Of a stretch of 64,000 bases of DNA, positions 35,495-43,807 are shown one piece after another. The DNA is taken from positions 11,015 to 75,014 of the forward strand of contig CAMLDW010000008.1 of the NCBI GenBank assembly GCA_946479035.1. Reading direction: 5' to 3'. The stretch's first letter is position 1, and every line of letters starts with the position of its first letter. A program made the position numbers and the translations under genes. Below the pieces are notes generated by a model, which saw only the letters and a list, made by a program, of their open reading frames with translations, did no database searches and was not told the DNA's origin. This DNA is from an uncultured Chthonomonadaceae bacterium (GTDB lineage Bacteria > Armatimonadota > Fimbriimonadia > Fimbriimonadales > Fimbriimonadaceae).

Positions 35495-35982
35495 GCGGGC
35501 TCGATCTCCAGGCCGCAGTGTGCAGAGAGCTCTTCCAAAAGCATCGTGTAGGGGACCTCGATGTCGTTCCTCATCCACCCTACAGGCACGCGCACACGGC
35601 CCGAGACGAGGTGGGCGATCGGTCGGACCGTGAGGGTACCCCCGTCGTAATCGACGGAGAACCTGTCCTTGCCCTCGGCGCGGATGGCGGTGATCGCCGT
35701 GTACTCGATAGACTGCTGGCTGAGCGGGCCGCGGACCGAAAACCGGTCGTCGGAGAGCTTGTAGACGGTCTCGGCGGCGTTGCGGTTGACCATGTCCGCC
35801 CCGGCACCGCGCCCAAAGTCCATGGCGAGGCTCGCGGCCTTTAGGATGGTCTCCTTGACCGTCGCTTCCGGCGCAGGCTTGGCGAGCGCGCGGGCCTTCT
35901 TCTTGGCGCTGGCGAGGGCCTCGTGCGAGCCCGTCCCGAACCAATGGAGGACGTCGGGCGGCCGGTACGTGACGGTGGGCAT
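35491..35982 (-). CDS. Conserved-looking protein of unknown function in the nadC operon
   Basis: 163 residues with no signal peptide or membrane helix. It opens MPTVTYRPPDVLHWFGTGSH, has a basic AK-rich stretch (SAKKKARALAKPAPEATVKE), and ends in a beta-rich half (YTAITAIRAEGKDRFSVDYD, LTVRPIAHLVSGRVRVPVGW). I do not recognise it. It starts 9 bases after the McsB-like stop and overlaps nadC, which puts it in a single operon with the arginine kinase and cofactor genes. Confidence 0.65.
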   Translation of the reverse strand: MPTVTYRPPDVLHWFGTGSHEALASAKKKARALAKPAPEATVKETILKAASLAMDFGRGAGADMVNRNAAETVYKLSDDRFSVRGPLSQQSIEYTAITAIRAEGKDRFSVDYDGGTLTVRPIAHLVSGRVRVPVGWMRNDIEVPYTMLLEELSAHCGLEIEPA

Positions 35983-35991
35983 GGGCGGTCC

Positions 35992-37026
35992 TTAGGCTTG
36001 TTCGCTGGGCTGCGACCTGTCCCTTAGGAATACGGCCCGGTGGCGCGCGGCGGTGCGCTGGTCCTGGGTGCCGTGGACCTCCATCGTGGAGATCCAGGAG
36101 TCCACGGCTCGCTGGGAGGTGGGGAACCCCTTGATGCCGATCGCCGCGGCCCAACGGATCCATGCGAGCACGCGCAGCGCGTCGGAAAGGGAGACCTCCT
36201 GGGTCTGGAGCGCGAAGGTGCGGGCCTGCTCCGCCTTTTCCCTCAGTTCGGACTTTGTGACATCTGCGCGGGCCTTGCGTTCTTCCTCGATGAGGTACTC
36301 GGTCGCACCGACGAACTCGTGCACGCGCTGGTGGGTGGTGCTGACCTGGAAGAAGGCCCCGACCGCGCGGCTCGACTCGCCGAACAGCCCGCGCGCCGTG
36401 AGCCCCCAAGTCGAGAGCGCCTTGAGCACGCTCATCAGCCTCTTGGTGTGCGCGAGCGCGATGAGGTGGAAGAGCGCCGACCTTCGCGTCGCCGTGCCGG
36501 TGTTGGCGGGGCTGGCGGTGAGGTAGCCGAGCCGCTCGTCTTGCATGAAGTCGAGCGACTGCTCGAGGCAGCCGAGCACGTGGTCGACGGCAGCCTGGGC
36601 GGTCGAGATCGACCAGCCTGGGCTGAGCGCCTGGATGCGGAGGTGGTCCTCCTCGTTGACCATGATGGTGACGAGGTGCGCTGGGTCGGAGAGCAGCGCG
36701 CGGCCCGTCTCGTTCGGCTTGAAGTCTGCGCTGATGAGGCGGTTGCCGAGGAGGAAGTCGCGCTCGGCGGGGGTGAGCTTGTGCTTGACGTCGAGCTGTA
36801 GGCGCGGGTGCTCGATCGCCTCGAGGACCGCCTTGAGGATCACGTCGAGCTCTGTTTCGCTAGCGTGGTGTGGGAAGCGGTGGCCGACGAGGTTGCGCGC
36901 ACAGCGCATGCGGGAAGAGATAACGACGTCCGAGTCCGGCGCCTCGCCCTCGAGCCACGCCGGGGCGGGCATAGCCCGCAGCACCATCTTCTTCCAGGCT
37001 TCTGAGCTGGCGTGGGTGTCGGGCAT
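35992..37026 (-). CDS. mcsB: McsB-like protein arginine kinase
   Basis: 344 residues, the size of McsB, which phosphorylates arginines on proteins and so marks them for ClpCP. Kinase landmarks are VVISSRMRCARNLVGHRF (nucleotide-binding Arg), LVTIMVNEEDHLRIQAL (catalytic Glu), GYLTASPANTGTATRR (the family CPTNxGT loop, here ASPANTGT), and RGLFGESSRAVGAFFQVS. The cysteine of the CPTN loop is missing, as in some McsB. In Firmicutes it sits with ctsR, mcsA and clpC; here it leads a nadC-birA operon with no mcsA. TACACT lies 7 bases before the ATG, so the mRNA may be leaderless. Confidence 0.88.
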   Translation of the reverse strand: MPDTHASSEAWKKMVLRAMPAPAWLEGEAPDSDVVISSRMRCARNLVGHRFPHHASETELDVILKAVLEAIEHPRLQLDVKHKLTPAERDFLLGNRLISADFKPNETGRALLSDPAHLVTIMVNEEDHLRIQALSPGWSISTAQAAVDHVLGCLEQSLDFMQDERLGYLTASPANTGTATRRSALFHLIALAHTKRLMSVLKALSTWGLTARGLFGESSRAVGAFFQVSTTHQRVHEFVGATEYLIEEERKARADVTKSELREKAEQARTFALQTQEVSLSDALRVLAWIRWAAAIGIKGFPTSQRAVDSWISTMEVHGTQDQRTAARHRAVFLRDRSQPSEQA

Positions 37027-37033
37027 CTGTCGG

Positions 37034-37039
37034 AGTGTA
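37034..37039 (-). promoter_or_regulatory. -10 box TACACT before mcsB
   Basis: TACACT on minus, 7 bases (CCGACAG), then the mcsB ATG at 37026. No Shine-Dalgarno. Confidence 0.55.
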
Positions 37040-37125
37040 CTTGGACGCTGGGCTGGTTGGACGGATCCCTCGGACCGGACAGACCGAGAGGCGAACATAT
37101 CCGAGCAAACTCCGTCAATCCTCCC

Positions 37126-38388
37126 ATGGCACGCGTTCTCGTTCGCCTGACCGCTTTGTTGTCGCTCTTTGGGGCGCTGCTCGCCAGCGCCGCCGCCCAG
37201 ACCCAGGCCACTTCGGCCGGGCTGACCGCCGAGCAGAAGGACGCGATTCTCGGCGCGATCAAGGAGACCGTGACCACGCGCGCCTTCGTGCCCGGCGTGG
37301 ACTTCAAGAAGTGGGACGAGTTCGTCGAGAAGCACAAGGCCGACTTGGACGGCGCGAGCGACGAGGCTGGGTTCAGCCGTGTGGTCAACCAGATCCTGCG
37401 CGACTTCGGGCTGACGCACATCCGGCTCGCCAACCCTCGCTCGACCGCGGCGCGCGGCCAGACGAGCGCGGTCGGCGCAGGTGCCGCGGTAGTGCCGAAC
37501 GACGACGGGCTGATCGTGCGGCGCGTGACCGAGCACGGGCCGGCCAGCGACCTCGGCCTAGCGGTCGGCGACGTGATCACCAAGATCGACGGGAAGAAGC
37601 CGACCTCTGCCGAAGAGCTGAACGGCGAGGAGGGCGCGACGAAGAAGGTCGAGGTGAAGAAGGCGAGCGGCGACGTCAAAGAGCTGGACCTCGTGATCAA
37701 GCGGTTCTCCACGGTGCGGCCCGAGACGCTGACCTGGGTGGACGAGGAGACCGCTGTGCTGCGCGTGTACACTTTCTCGGCGGGCTACAGCCGCGAGAAC
37801 GTCGAAAAGCTGATGGGCGAGGCCGCCAAGGCGAAGCGGCTCGTGCTCGACCTGCGCAGCAACGGCGGCGGGGCGGTGAACAACCTCCAGCACCTCCTTT
37901 CCCTTCTGATGCCTGACGGCACGGTAATCGGTACTTTCATCAATCGGCGCCTGGCGGACGACTACCTCGCGGCGAACGAGGGCGCGACGCCTGACCCGGT
38001 CGCGATCGCGAAATGGACCGACAGGCAGTCGAAGACGCGCGCGCGGGCCGTCGTGCCTTTCACGGGCAAGATCGCGGTGCTGATCAACCGAGGCTCGGCG
38101 AGCGCATCGGAGATCAGCGCTGCTGCGCTTCGCGAGGGGGTCGGCGCGATCCTGGTGGGCGCGCGTTCGGCTGGCGCGGTTCTCGCTTCCACGTACCGAT
38201 CGCTTCCGGAGGGGTGGTCGCTGCAGTACCCTGTCAGCGACTTCGTGACGGGGAAGGGAGTGCGCCTGGAAGCGAACCCGCTTGTGCCGGACGTCGAGGA
38301 GACGGGGCGCACCGGCGAAGACGGAGCGGACCCGGTGGTGCAGGCGGCTGTGAAGGCGCTGAAGGGTGCGCTGGCCAAGGCGGCCTGA
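37126..38388 (+). CDS. S41 family peptidase-like protein with PDZ domain, catalytic Lys absent
   Basis: 420 residues. Signal peptide (MARVLVRLTALLSLFGALLA), helical N-terminal domain, PDZ (about 115-195, GLIVRRVTEHGPASDLGLAV), then the S41 core with VLDLRSNGGGAVNN and INRGSASASEISAAALREGV. By alignment to tail-specific proteases the nucleophile is S326. The lysine that should follow 25 residues later (TxGKG) is A351 in GARSAGAVLAS. It may be inactive or use another base. It is exported and would act in the periplasm. The ATG at 37126 lies just after a CTCCC run with no clear ribosome site. Confidence 0.85.
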   Translation: MARVLVRLTALLSLFGALLASAAAQTQATSAGLTAEQKDAILGAIKETVTTRAFVPGVDFKKWDEFVEKHKADLDGASDEAGFSRVVNQILRDFGLTHIRLANPRSTAARGQTSAVGAGAAVVPNDDGLIVRRVTEHGPASDLGLAVGDVITKIDGKKPTSAEELNGEEGATKKVEVKKASGDVKELDLVIKRFSTVRPETLTWVDEETAVLRVYTFSAGYSRENVEKLMGEAAKAKRLVLDLRSNGGGAVNNLQHLLSLLMPDGTVIGTFINRRLADDYLAANEGATPDPVAIAKWTDRQSKTRARAVVPFTGKIAVLINRGSASASEISAAALREGVGAILVGARSAGAVLASTYRSLPEGWSLQYPVSDFVTGKGVRLEANPLVPDVEETGRTGEDGADPVVQAAVKALKGALAKAA

Positions 38389-38409
38389 CGATCTCGCAAG
38401 GAAGGACTG

Positions 38410-39483
38410 CTAAGCGACCTTGCGCGCGGACTTGACGCTCTTATAGACGTACGCGAGCACCTCGGCGACCGCGGCGAAGAGGTCGCGCGGGACGAAGTCG
38501 CCTACCTCGCACTGCTTGTAGAGCGCGCGGGCGAGCGGGGCGTCTTCGATCACCGGGACCTTGAGGTCCACCGCAAACTCGCGGATCTTCAGGGCGAGGT
38601 AGTCCTGGCCCTTGGCGATCACCATCGGCGCGTGCATCTCGCTGCGCTTGTACTTGAGCGCGACGGCGAAGTGCGTCGGGTTGGTCACGACGACGTCGGC
38701 CTGCATCATGCGCTTGGCGAGCCCGCCCCTGAGCAGCTTGCGGCGCTTGTGGAAGATCGCGGCCTTGATCTCGGGCGAGCCTTCCTGCTCCTTCATCTCG
38801 CGCTTGAGTTCGTCCTTGGTCATGCGGAGCTGCTTGTCGATCTGCTTGCGCTGGAAGATGTAGTCCGCGAGAGCGAGCGCCAGCCACACGCCCGCGATGC
38901 GCAGGAGGATCGTGTGGATCACGCCTCCGATCACCGAGGCGGACTGCGAGGCCGGGAGGTAGACCAGCCCGACGAGGCTCGACCAGTTCGCCGCGATCGC
39001 CGCGTATGCGACCCACGAGAAGACGAGCATCTTGAACACGGCCTTGAGCCCTTCGAACGTCGTCCGGATCGAAAAGAGGCGCTTGAAGCCGGAGAACGGG
39101 TTCACCTTCTCCCACGAGGGCTTGAGCGACTCGCTGCTGAAAACGAACCCGACCTGCGCAAAGTTGGCCGCTAAGCCCGAGACCATCAGGCAGAGGATCA
39201 GCGGCCCTACCGCGGCCAGCGCAGGGTAGAGCATCCCGGCAAAGACGTGCATGACGCTCGCGAATGAGATCTCCCTCGGCGGTTCGGCGATCGTGCCGTG
39301 GAGCGAGGTGAATATGCCCGCGCCCAGGTGAGAAACAACTGTGGGAAGCATGAGCGCGCACACGAGCAGCGAAAGCGCGCCTGCGAGGTCTGAAGACTTG
39401 GCGACCGTGCCCTTCTTGCGCGCCTCTTGCCGCTTGCGCGGCGTGGCCTCTTCCGTCCTTTCGCCAGCGGGCTGCTCGGCCAT
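38410..39483 (-). CDS. flhB: Flagellar type III export switch protein FlhB
   Basis: 357 residues. Four membrane helices follow a basic N terminus (TEEATPRKRQEARKKGTVAK). The cytoplasmic domain has the self-cleaving NPTH at 268-271 (VVVTNPTHFAVALKY), where cutting after Asn switches export from hook to filament subunits. The C terminus is typical (EIAVD-like run AREFAVDLKVPVIEDAPLARAL). Its ATG comes immediately after the fliR TAG with no gap. It is the last gene of the flagellar run here; flhA is not in the window. Confidence 0.96.
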   Translation of the reverse strand: MAEQPAGERTEEATPRKRQEARKKGTVAKSSDLAGALSLLVCALMLPTVVSHLGAGIFTSLHGTIAEPPREISFASVMHVFAGMLYPALAAVGPLILCLMVSGLAANFAQVGFVFSSESLKPSWEKVNPFSGFKRLFSIRTTFEGLKAVFKMLVFSWVAYAAIAANWSSLVGLVYLPASQSASVIGGVIHTILLRIAGVWLALALADYIFQRKQIDKQLRMTKDELKREMKEQEGSPEIKAAIFHKRRKLLRGGLAKRMMQADVVVTNPTHFAVALKYKRSEMHAPMVIAKGQDYLALKIREFAVDLKVPVIEDAPLARALYKQCEVGDFVPRDLFAAVAEVLAYVYKSVKSARKVA

Positions 39484-40245
39484 CTAGGGGCCTCCCAGCA
39501 TCTTGGACATGTGCGCCATCGTAAAGTCGACGCCGGCCTGCGTCGCCACCACGAGCGCCGGCAGCCCGAGGCCGAGGGTGAACATGCCGACCATGAGCTT
39601 TGCAGGCAGCGCGAGGAGGAACGGCTGCGTCTGGGGCACGGCCTTGTTCACGAGCCCTGCCGCGGCGTCGATCACGACCGAGACCGCAGCGACCGGCGCG
39701 GCGATCTGCAGCGAGAGCAGCATGACCTTGCCCATGAAGGAAACGAGGGTCTCCCGTATGACTTCGAGGTGGTCGAGCGACGGCCCCGTCATCTCGTAGC
39801 TGTGGACGAACGCCTGGAACATCAGATGGTGTCCGTTCATGAGCAGCAGCAGCACGAGCCCGAGCAGGAACTTGAACTGGCTGAGCGGGGAAGAGGAGCC
39901 GCCGAAGATCGGGCTGAAGATCTGGGCCGCTCCGATGCCGATCTCGATATCGAGGAAAGCGCCCGCCATTTGGAAGCCGCTGAGCAGGAGCTGGATCATG
40001 CCGCCGATCGTCAGGCCGACCACCACGTCCTTGCCTGTGAGCAGCGCCAGCCCCAAGAGGTTTTGCGGGACCGCTGTCACGTGCTCGCGCAGCACCGGGG
40101 TCAGCGCCATCGAGACTACGAGGCAGAAGAGCACGCGCACTTTGACGGGCACGTTGGTGCCAAAGAGCGGCGAGGACATCACCATCGCGCTACAACGGCA
40201 AAACGCGCTGAAGAACGCGACCAGAAACGTTGCGTCGAGGCTCAT
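39484..40245 (-). CDS. fliR: Flagellar export gate protein FliR
   Basis: 253 residues, six membrane helices. It forms the export gate with FliP and FliQ. Family stretches are visible: AMVMSSPLFGTNVPVKVRVL near the N terminus, FLDIEIGIGAAQIFSPIFGG in the middle and LPAKLMVGMFTLGLGLPALV near the end. The ATG at 40245 overlaps the fliQ stop (ATGA). An upstream extension to 40308 overlaps fliQ and is not used. Confidence 0.95.
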   Translation of the reverse strand: MSLDATFLVAFFSAFCRCSAMVMSSPLFGTNVPVKVRVLFCLVVSMALTPVLREHVTAVPQNLLGLALLTGKDVVVGLTIGGMIQLLLSGFQMAGAFLDIEIGIGAAQIFSPIFGGSSSPLSQFKFLLGLVLLLLMNGHHLMFQAFVHSYEMTGPSLDHLEVIRETLVSFMGKVMLLSLQIAAPVAAVSVVIDAAAGLVNKAVPQTQPFLLALPAKLMVGMFTLGLGLPALVVATQAGVDFTMAHMSKMLGGP

Positions 40246-40508
40246 CCGACCTTCGCGACCTGCTCGAAGCAGACTGTAGCGAACTTGACGACCGTGTCGA
40301 GCATCCACGATCCCATTGAAAAGAGCACGACCGCCGCGCCGATGATTTTGGGAACGAAGGTCAGCGTCAGCTCTTGCACCTGAGTCACGGCCTGGAACAC
40401 AGAGACGGCCAGGCCGAAGAAAAGCGCGACCGCGAGTATCGGCATCGAGACCATGAGGGCGACCATGATCCCCTGGTGAGCCAGGTCGAGGACGACTCCT
40501 TCGTTCAT
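40242..40508 (-). CDS. fliQ: Flagellar export gate protein FliQ
   Basis: 88 residues, two membrane helices, exactly FliQ size. LDLAHQGIMVALMVSMPILA and LAVSVFQAVTQVQELTLTFV are the family signatures; FVPKIIGAAVVLFSMGSWML forms the second helix. The ATG at 40508 overlaps the fliP stop, and its stop overlaps fliR, so P, Q and R are translated as a chain. Confidence 0.96.
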   Translation of the reverse strand: MNEGVVLDLAHQGIMVALMVSMPILAVALFFGLAVSVFQAVTQVQELTLTFVPKIIGAAVVLFSMGSWMLDTVVKFATVCFEQVAKVG

Positions 40509-41314
40509 CTCATGTACCCCGCGAGCAGCGCCCGCACGAGCACGGACCACCCGTCCGCGAGCACAAAGACGAGCAGCTTGGCAGGGAGCGACACCACGAC
40601 GGGCGGCATCATCATCATGCCCATGCCCATCAGCAGCCCGGCGACGATCAGGTCGATGACGACGAAGGGGAGGAAGATGTAGAAGCCGATGACGAACGCC
40701 GTCTTAAGCTCGCTGACGACGAAGGCCGGGATGAGGGTCATGATCGGCACCTTCTCTCGCGTCTCGACCTTCTCGTGGCGCATGTCGAGGAACATCTTGA
40801 GGTCCTTCTCGTAGGTGTTCTTGAGCATGAAGTCGCGCAGCGGGACCTGCGCGCGGTCGACGGCCTGGTCGAACGAGATCGGGTTCTGCGCGACCATGTA
40901 GGGCTGTATCGCTTCGTCGTTGATGCGCTGGTAGGTCGGGCCCATCACGAAGAAGCTGAGGAAAAGGCTGAGGCCGATGATGACCTGGTTAGGCGGGATG
41001 CTCTGCGTGCCGAGCGCAGTGCGGACGAAGCTGAGCACGATCACGATGCGCGTGAACGAGGTCGTGAGGATAAGGATCGCGGGCGCTAGGCTGAGCACCG
41101 TGAGCAGCGCGAGGATCTTGAGCGACGTGCTCATCTGCTCCTTGTCGCTGCCGCTGCCTATGCCCAAGTTGATGCTCGGGACAGGCACCTGCTGCTGTTG
41201 CTGCGCCCACACGACGCATGCGATCATCACTAGAAGCACGACGAGGAGCGGCTTGGAAAACTTAACAAGCCTCTCGAGGTTTTGACTTTCGGACTGTCGT
41301 GTCTTTTGATGCAC
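40505..41314 (-). CDS. fliP: Flagellar export gate protein FliP
   Basis: 269 residues. An N-terminal signal/anchor (PLLVVLLVMIACVVWAQQQQ) precedes four helices. ILILTTSFTRIVIVLSFVRT and LGTQSIPPNQVIIGLSLFLS are the FliP signature 1, and FVIGFYIFLPFVVIDLIVAG with GMGMMMMPPVVVSLPAKLLV signature 2. The start is a GTG at 41314 with a weak GGGGA site upstream, 12 bases after the fliO stop. Confidence 0.96.
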   Translation of the reverse strand: MHQKTRQSESQNLERLVKFSKPLLVVLLVMIACVVWAQQQQQVPVPSINLGIGSGSDKEQMSTSLKILALLTVLSLAPAILILTTSFTRIVIVLSFVRTALGTQSIPPNQVIIGLSLFLSFFVMGPTYQRINDEAIQPYMVAQNPISFDQAVDRAQVPLRDFMLKNTYEKDLKMFLDMRHEKVETREKVPIMTLIPAFVVSELKTAFVIGFYIFLPFVVIDLIVAGLLMGMGMMMMPPVVVSLPAKLLVFVLADGWSVLVRALLAGYMR

Positions 41315-41326
41315 CGCGAGATTCCC

Positions 41327-41806
41327 CTAGCCTGTAAGCCTGCTCAGACGGTCGAGAGCGAGGCGGTTCTTGTCTTCGACGGGCTCGACGACGGCCTTGT
41401 CGACGAGTTCGAAGAACGCAGGCTCTTCCGGGCTCTTCTTGCCGTCCGTCAGGTCCGCCAGGCACGTGACCCCGGTCTGGCTGACGCAGAGCAAGAGCGT
41501 TCGCCCGCGCGCCGAGACGATCTGGAGCGTGCCGCCGCCAAAACCGGCCGACTCCTCGACCGTAATCGTCGAGCCCTCCTTTGTCGAGAGCTTCTTGTTC
41601 ATGCGGGTGACGAGCTTTGGGAGCGCCCACTTGAGCAGGGCAAAGACGATCACGAGCGCGACCACCATCTGAACGAGGTCCCAGGCGCCGATCACCGAGG
41701 TGTTCTGCGGCGCTCGCACGACGAGGTCCGGTTTGGTGCCGAGGCTCGGCTCGGCCGCGACGAACGCAGCGAGCAAGAAGGCGGAGAGCGCTGCCGCCCG
41801 CCTCAT
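41327..41806 (-). CDS. fliO: Flagellar biosynthesis protein FliO
   Basis: 159 residues. Signal-like start (MRRAAALSAFLLAAFVAAEP), one membrane helix (AWDLVQMVVALVIVFALLKW), then the cytoplasmic FliO domain (STITVEESAGFGGGTLQIVS, RGRTLLLCVSQTGVTCLADL). It helps assemble the FliP-FliR gate. The ATG follows the fliN/fliY TAA directly. Confidence 0.88.
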   Translation of the reverse strand: MRRAAALSAFLLAAFVAAEPSLGTKPDLVVRAPQNTSVIGAWDLVQMVVALVIVFALLKWALPKLVTRMNKKLSTKEGSTITVEESAGFGGGTLQIVSARGRTLLLCVSQTGVTCLADLTDGKKSPEEPAFFELVDKAVVEPVEDKNRLALDRLSRLTG

Positions 41807-42682
41807 TTACGCCGCCTCTTTGAGCTTCGAAAGGCGGTCCTGCTGGCTGAGGATCTCCGTGATCCTCACGCCGAAGTTGTCCTCGATCACGACGACCTCG
41901 CCGCGGGCGACGACCTTGCCGTTCACTAGCACGTCGACCGGCTCTCCTGCGGCCTTGTCGATCTCGATGATCGATCCCGAGCCTAGCTCCACGACGTCCT
42001 TGACGATCATCTTCACGCGGCCCAGCTCGACGCTTATGAGGAGCGGGATGTCCATCAGTATCTCGAGGCTCTCCTCGGTTCCGGCGGTCGATTTTCGCGC
42101 AGAGCCGTTGCTCGCGTCCTCGTCCTCCTCTTCAAGCCCTAAGATCATCCGCACGGTGTCCGGGTCAGCGATCCACGAGATACGGCCCTTGAACTCTTCG
42201 CAGGACATTTCGACCGAGGTGGAGAAGACCCCTTCGGCGTCGTGCATGTTCGGCGGAAAGACGAACGCATTGAAACGGATCGAGAGCCCGCTGGCCACGA
42301 CCGCTGCGCCGTGCAGCTGACCGATCGCCAGGCAGATGCCTTGAACGAACGACTCAAAGACCGGACGAAGCTCGCCGACTAGCGCGTCTCCTATCTCTTT
42401 GACCTCGATCCCCTTAGCGTTGGCCGCCAGAGCGAGCACCGCGTCCGGCGGGACGAGCAAGGCCTGGGTCGACTGCGGGAGGTCCGAGAATGAGAAAAGG
42501 ACGACGACCTTCGGCTCTGCCGTCTCGGCGAAGAGTGCCGAGGACGCGACGAAGTCGGTCTGAAAGTTCCCAAAGCCCACTTGCGTACCGACCGCCTCGC
42601 TGACCGCGTTGGTCACCGAGTGCCAGATCTGGCTCTGCAGCGTCGTGAAGTTCTGGATGGATTCTTTGGACATTTCTGGCAT
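41807..42682 (-). CDS. fliY: Flagellar switch protein, FliY/FliN type with CheC-like domain
   Basis: 291 residues from the ATG at 42682 (ATG 42673 also possible). The C-terminal 85 residues are a FliN/SpoA domain (EILMDIPLLISVELGRVKMI, GSIIEIDKAAGEPVDVLVNG). The N-terminal two-thirds resembles the CheC-like part of FliY. Its phosphatase helix reads EIGDALVGEL, with Asp where CheC and FliY have Asn, and the second helix is not clear, so CheY-P phosphatase activity is doubtful. An acidic linker (EEEDEDASNGSARKSTAGTE) joins the parts. It overlaps nothing but starts 10 bases after the fliM stop. Confidence 0.88.
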   Translation of the reverse strand: MPEMSKESIQNFTTLQSQIWHSVTNAVSEAVGTQVGFGNFQTDFVASSALFAETAEPKVVVLFSFSDLPQSTQALLVPPDAVLALAANAKGIEVKEIGDALVGELRPVFESFVQGICLAIGQLHGAAVVASGLSIRFNAFVFPPNMHDAEGVFSTSVEMSCEEFKGRISWIADPDTVRMILGLEEEDEDASNGSARKSTAGTEESLEILMDIPLLISVELGRVKMIVKDVVELGSGSIIEIDKAAGEPVDVLVNGKVVARGEVVVIEDNFGVRITEILSQQDRLSKLKEAA

Positions 42683-42692
42683 GGTCTTGTCT

Positions 42693-43703
42693 CTACGAAC
42701 AGGCACCTGTTATGGTGAAAACGACTCTTTTCCCGTCGAGCACGGGCAGTCCCGTGAACTTGGGCGCTCCGCTGACGTGCATGGTGAGATCGCGGTCTTT
42801 CTTTTGGTCGAGCACGAGCACGTCGCCGCGATTGAGCGAGACGAACTGCCGCACGGTGAGGTCCGCCGTGCCGAGCTGCACCGAGCAGCTCACCGACGTG
42901 CTCTCGACGTGCGAAATGAGCTGGCTGCGGCTTTGCGCAGTGTGCCGACGCCCGCCGGTCACGAACCACTTTTGCGAGCTGAGCTTGGCGGTGATCGGCT
43001 TGAGCACCATGTAAGGGATGCAAAGGCTCATCGCGCCGCGCACGTCGCCGATCCGCACTTCGAAGAGGATGCTGACGACGATATCGCTCGGCGGCGCGAT
43101 CTGCACGAACTGCGCGCTCGTCTCGAGCCCTTCCACGCACGGGTTGACGACTACGACTCCCTCCCAGGAGGCCTTGAGCGATGCGAGAAGCCGTTCAATG
43201 ATCTGCTTGACCAACGGCTGCTCGATCTCCGTCAGCACGGTGCGGCTGATCGCGCGGCCCGGTCCGCCGAGCATCTTGTCCAGCATCGTGAAGACGAGGG
43301 AGAACTCGATCTCGAGGACGGACTGGCCGGAGAGTGGCGGAAGCGAGGTGATCGTGAAGACGGACTGGTTGATGCTGCGCAGGTACTCCTCGTACGGCAC
43401 CTGCTCGAGCGAGATCAGGTCGATGTGCACGCTGTTGCGGAGGTAGGCGGAGAGGTTCGTGCCGGCAAGTCGGCCAAACGTCTCATGGAGCATCTGCAGC
43501 GTCCGCAGCTGTTCCTTGCTGAACTTGTCCGGCCGGCGGAAGTCGTAGACCTCGTAGGAGAGCGCAGAGAGCGTGCGGCTGAGCGCGTTCTTGGTCGTGC
43601 CCTTGGACTTTGCGGCTTCGGCGGATGCGGCGTCGCCCTGCCCTTCGCTGTTCAGCGACTGGAGCAGCGCCTCGATTTCGCCCTGGGAGAGAATGTCCGA
43701 CAA
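42693..43703 (-). CDS. fliM: Flagellar motor switch protein FliM
   Basis: 336 residues. The N-terminal CheY-binding peptide is MSDILSQGEIEALLQSLNSE, encoded from a TTG at 43703 with GAGGA 6 bases upstream. The middle CheC-like domain contains LIEFSLVFTMLDKMLGGPGR-like text (EIEFSLVFTMLDKMLGGPGR) and the C-terminal SpoA domain runs ADLTVRQFVSLNRGDVLVLD. It is the first gene of the flagellar run 43703-38410, and a chain of short gaps and overlaps ties all seven genes. Confidence 0.95.
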   Translation of the reverse strand: MSDILSQGEIEALLQSLNSEGQGDAASAEAAKSKGTTKNALSRTLSALSYEVYDFRRPDKFSKEQLRTLQMLHETFGRLAGTNLSAYLRNSVHIDLISLEQVPYEEYLRSINQSVFTITSLPPLSGQSVLEIEFSLVFTMLDKMLGGPGRAISRTVLTEIEQPLVKQIIERLLASLKASWEGVVVVNPCVEGLETSAQFVQIAPPSDIVVSILFEVRIGDVRGAMSLCIPYMVLKPITAKLSSQKWFVTGGRRHTAQSRSQLISHVESTSVSCSVQLGTADLTVRQFVSLNRGDVLVLDQKKDRDLTMHVSGAPKFTGLPVLDGKRVVFTITGACS

Positions 43704-43807
43704 CGCCTGTCCTCGACAGCCTGGGCCCGGTTCAAAAAGGCCTGTTCTGGGCTGTCAGTATCGTTATCGGCGGGCCCGGTAATTTCCTCAGGGCCCAAGG
43801 CTGATTG

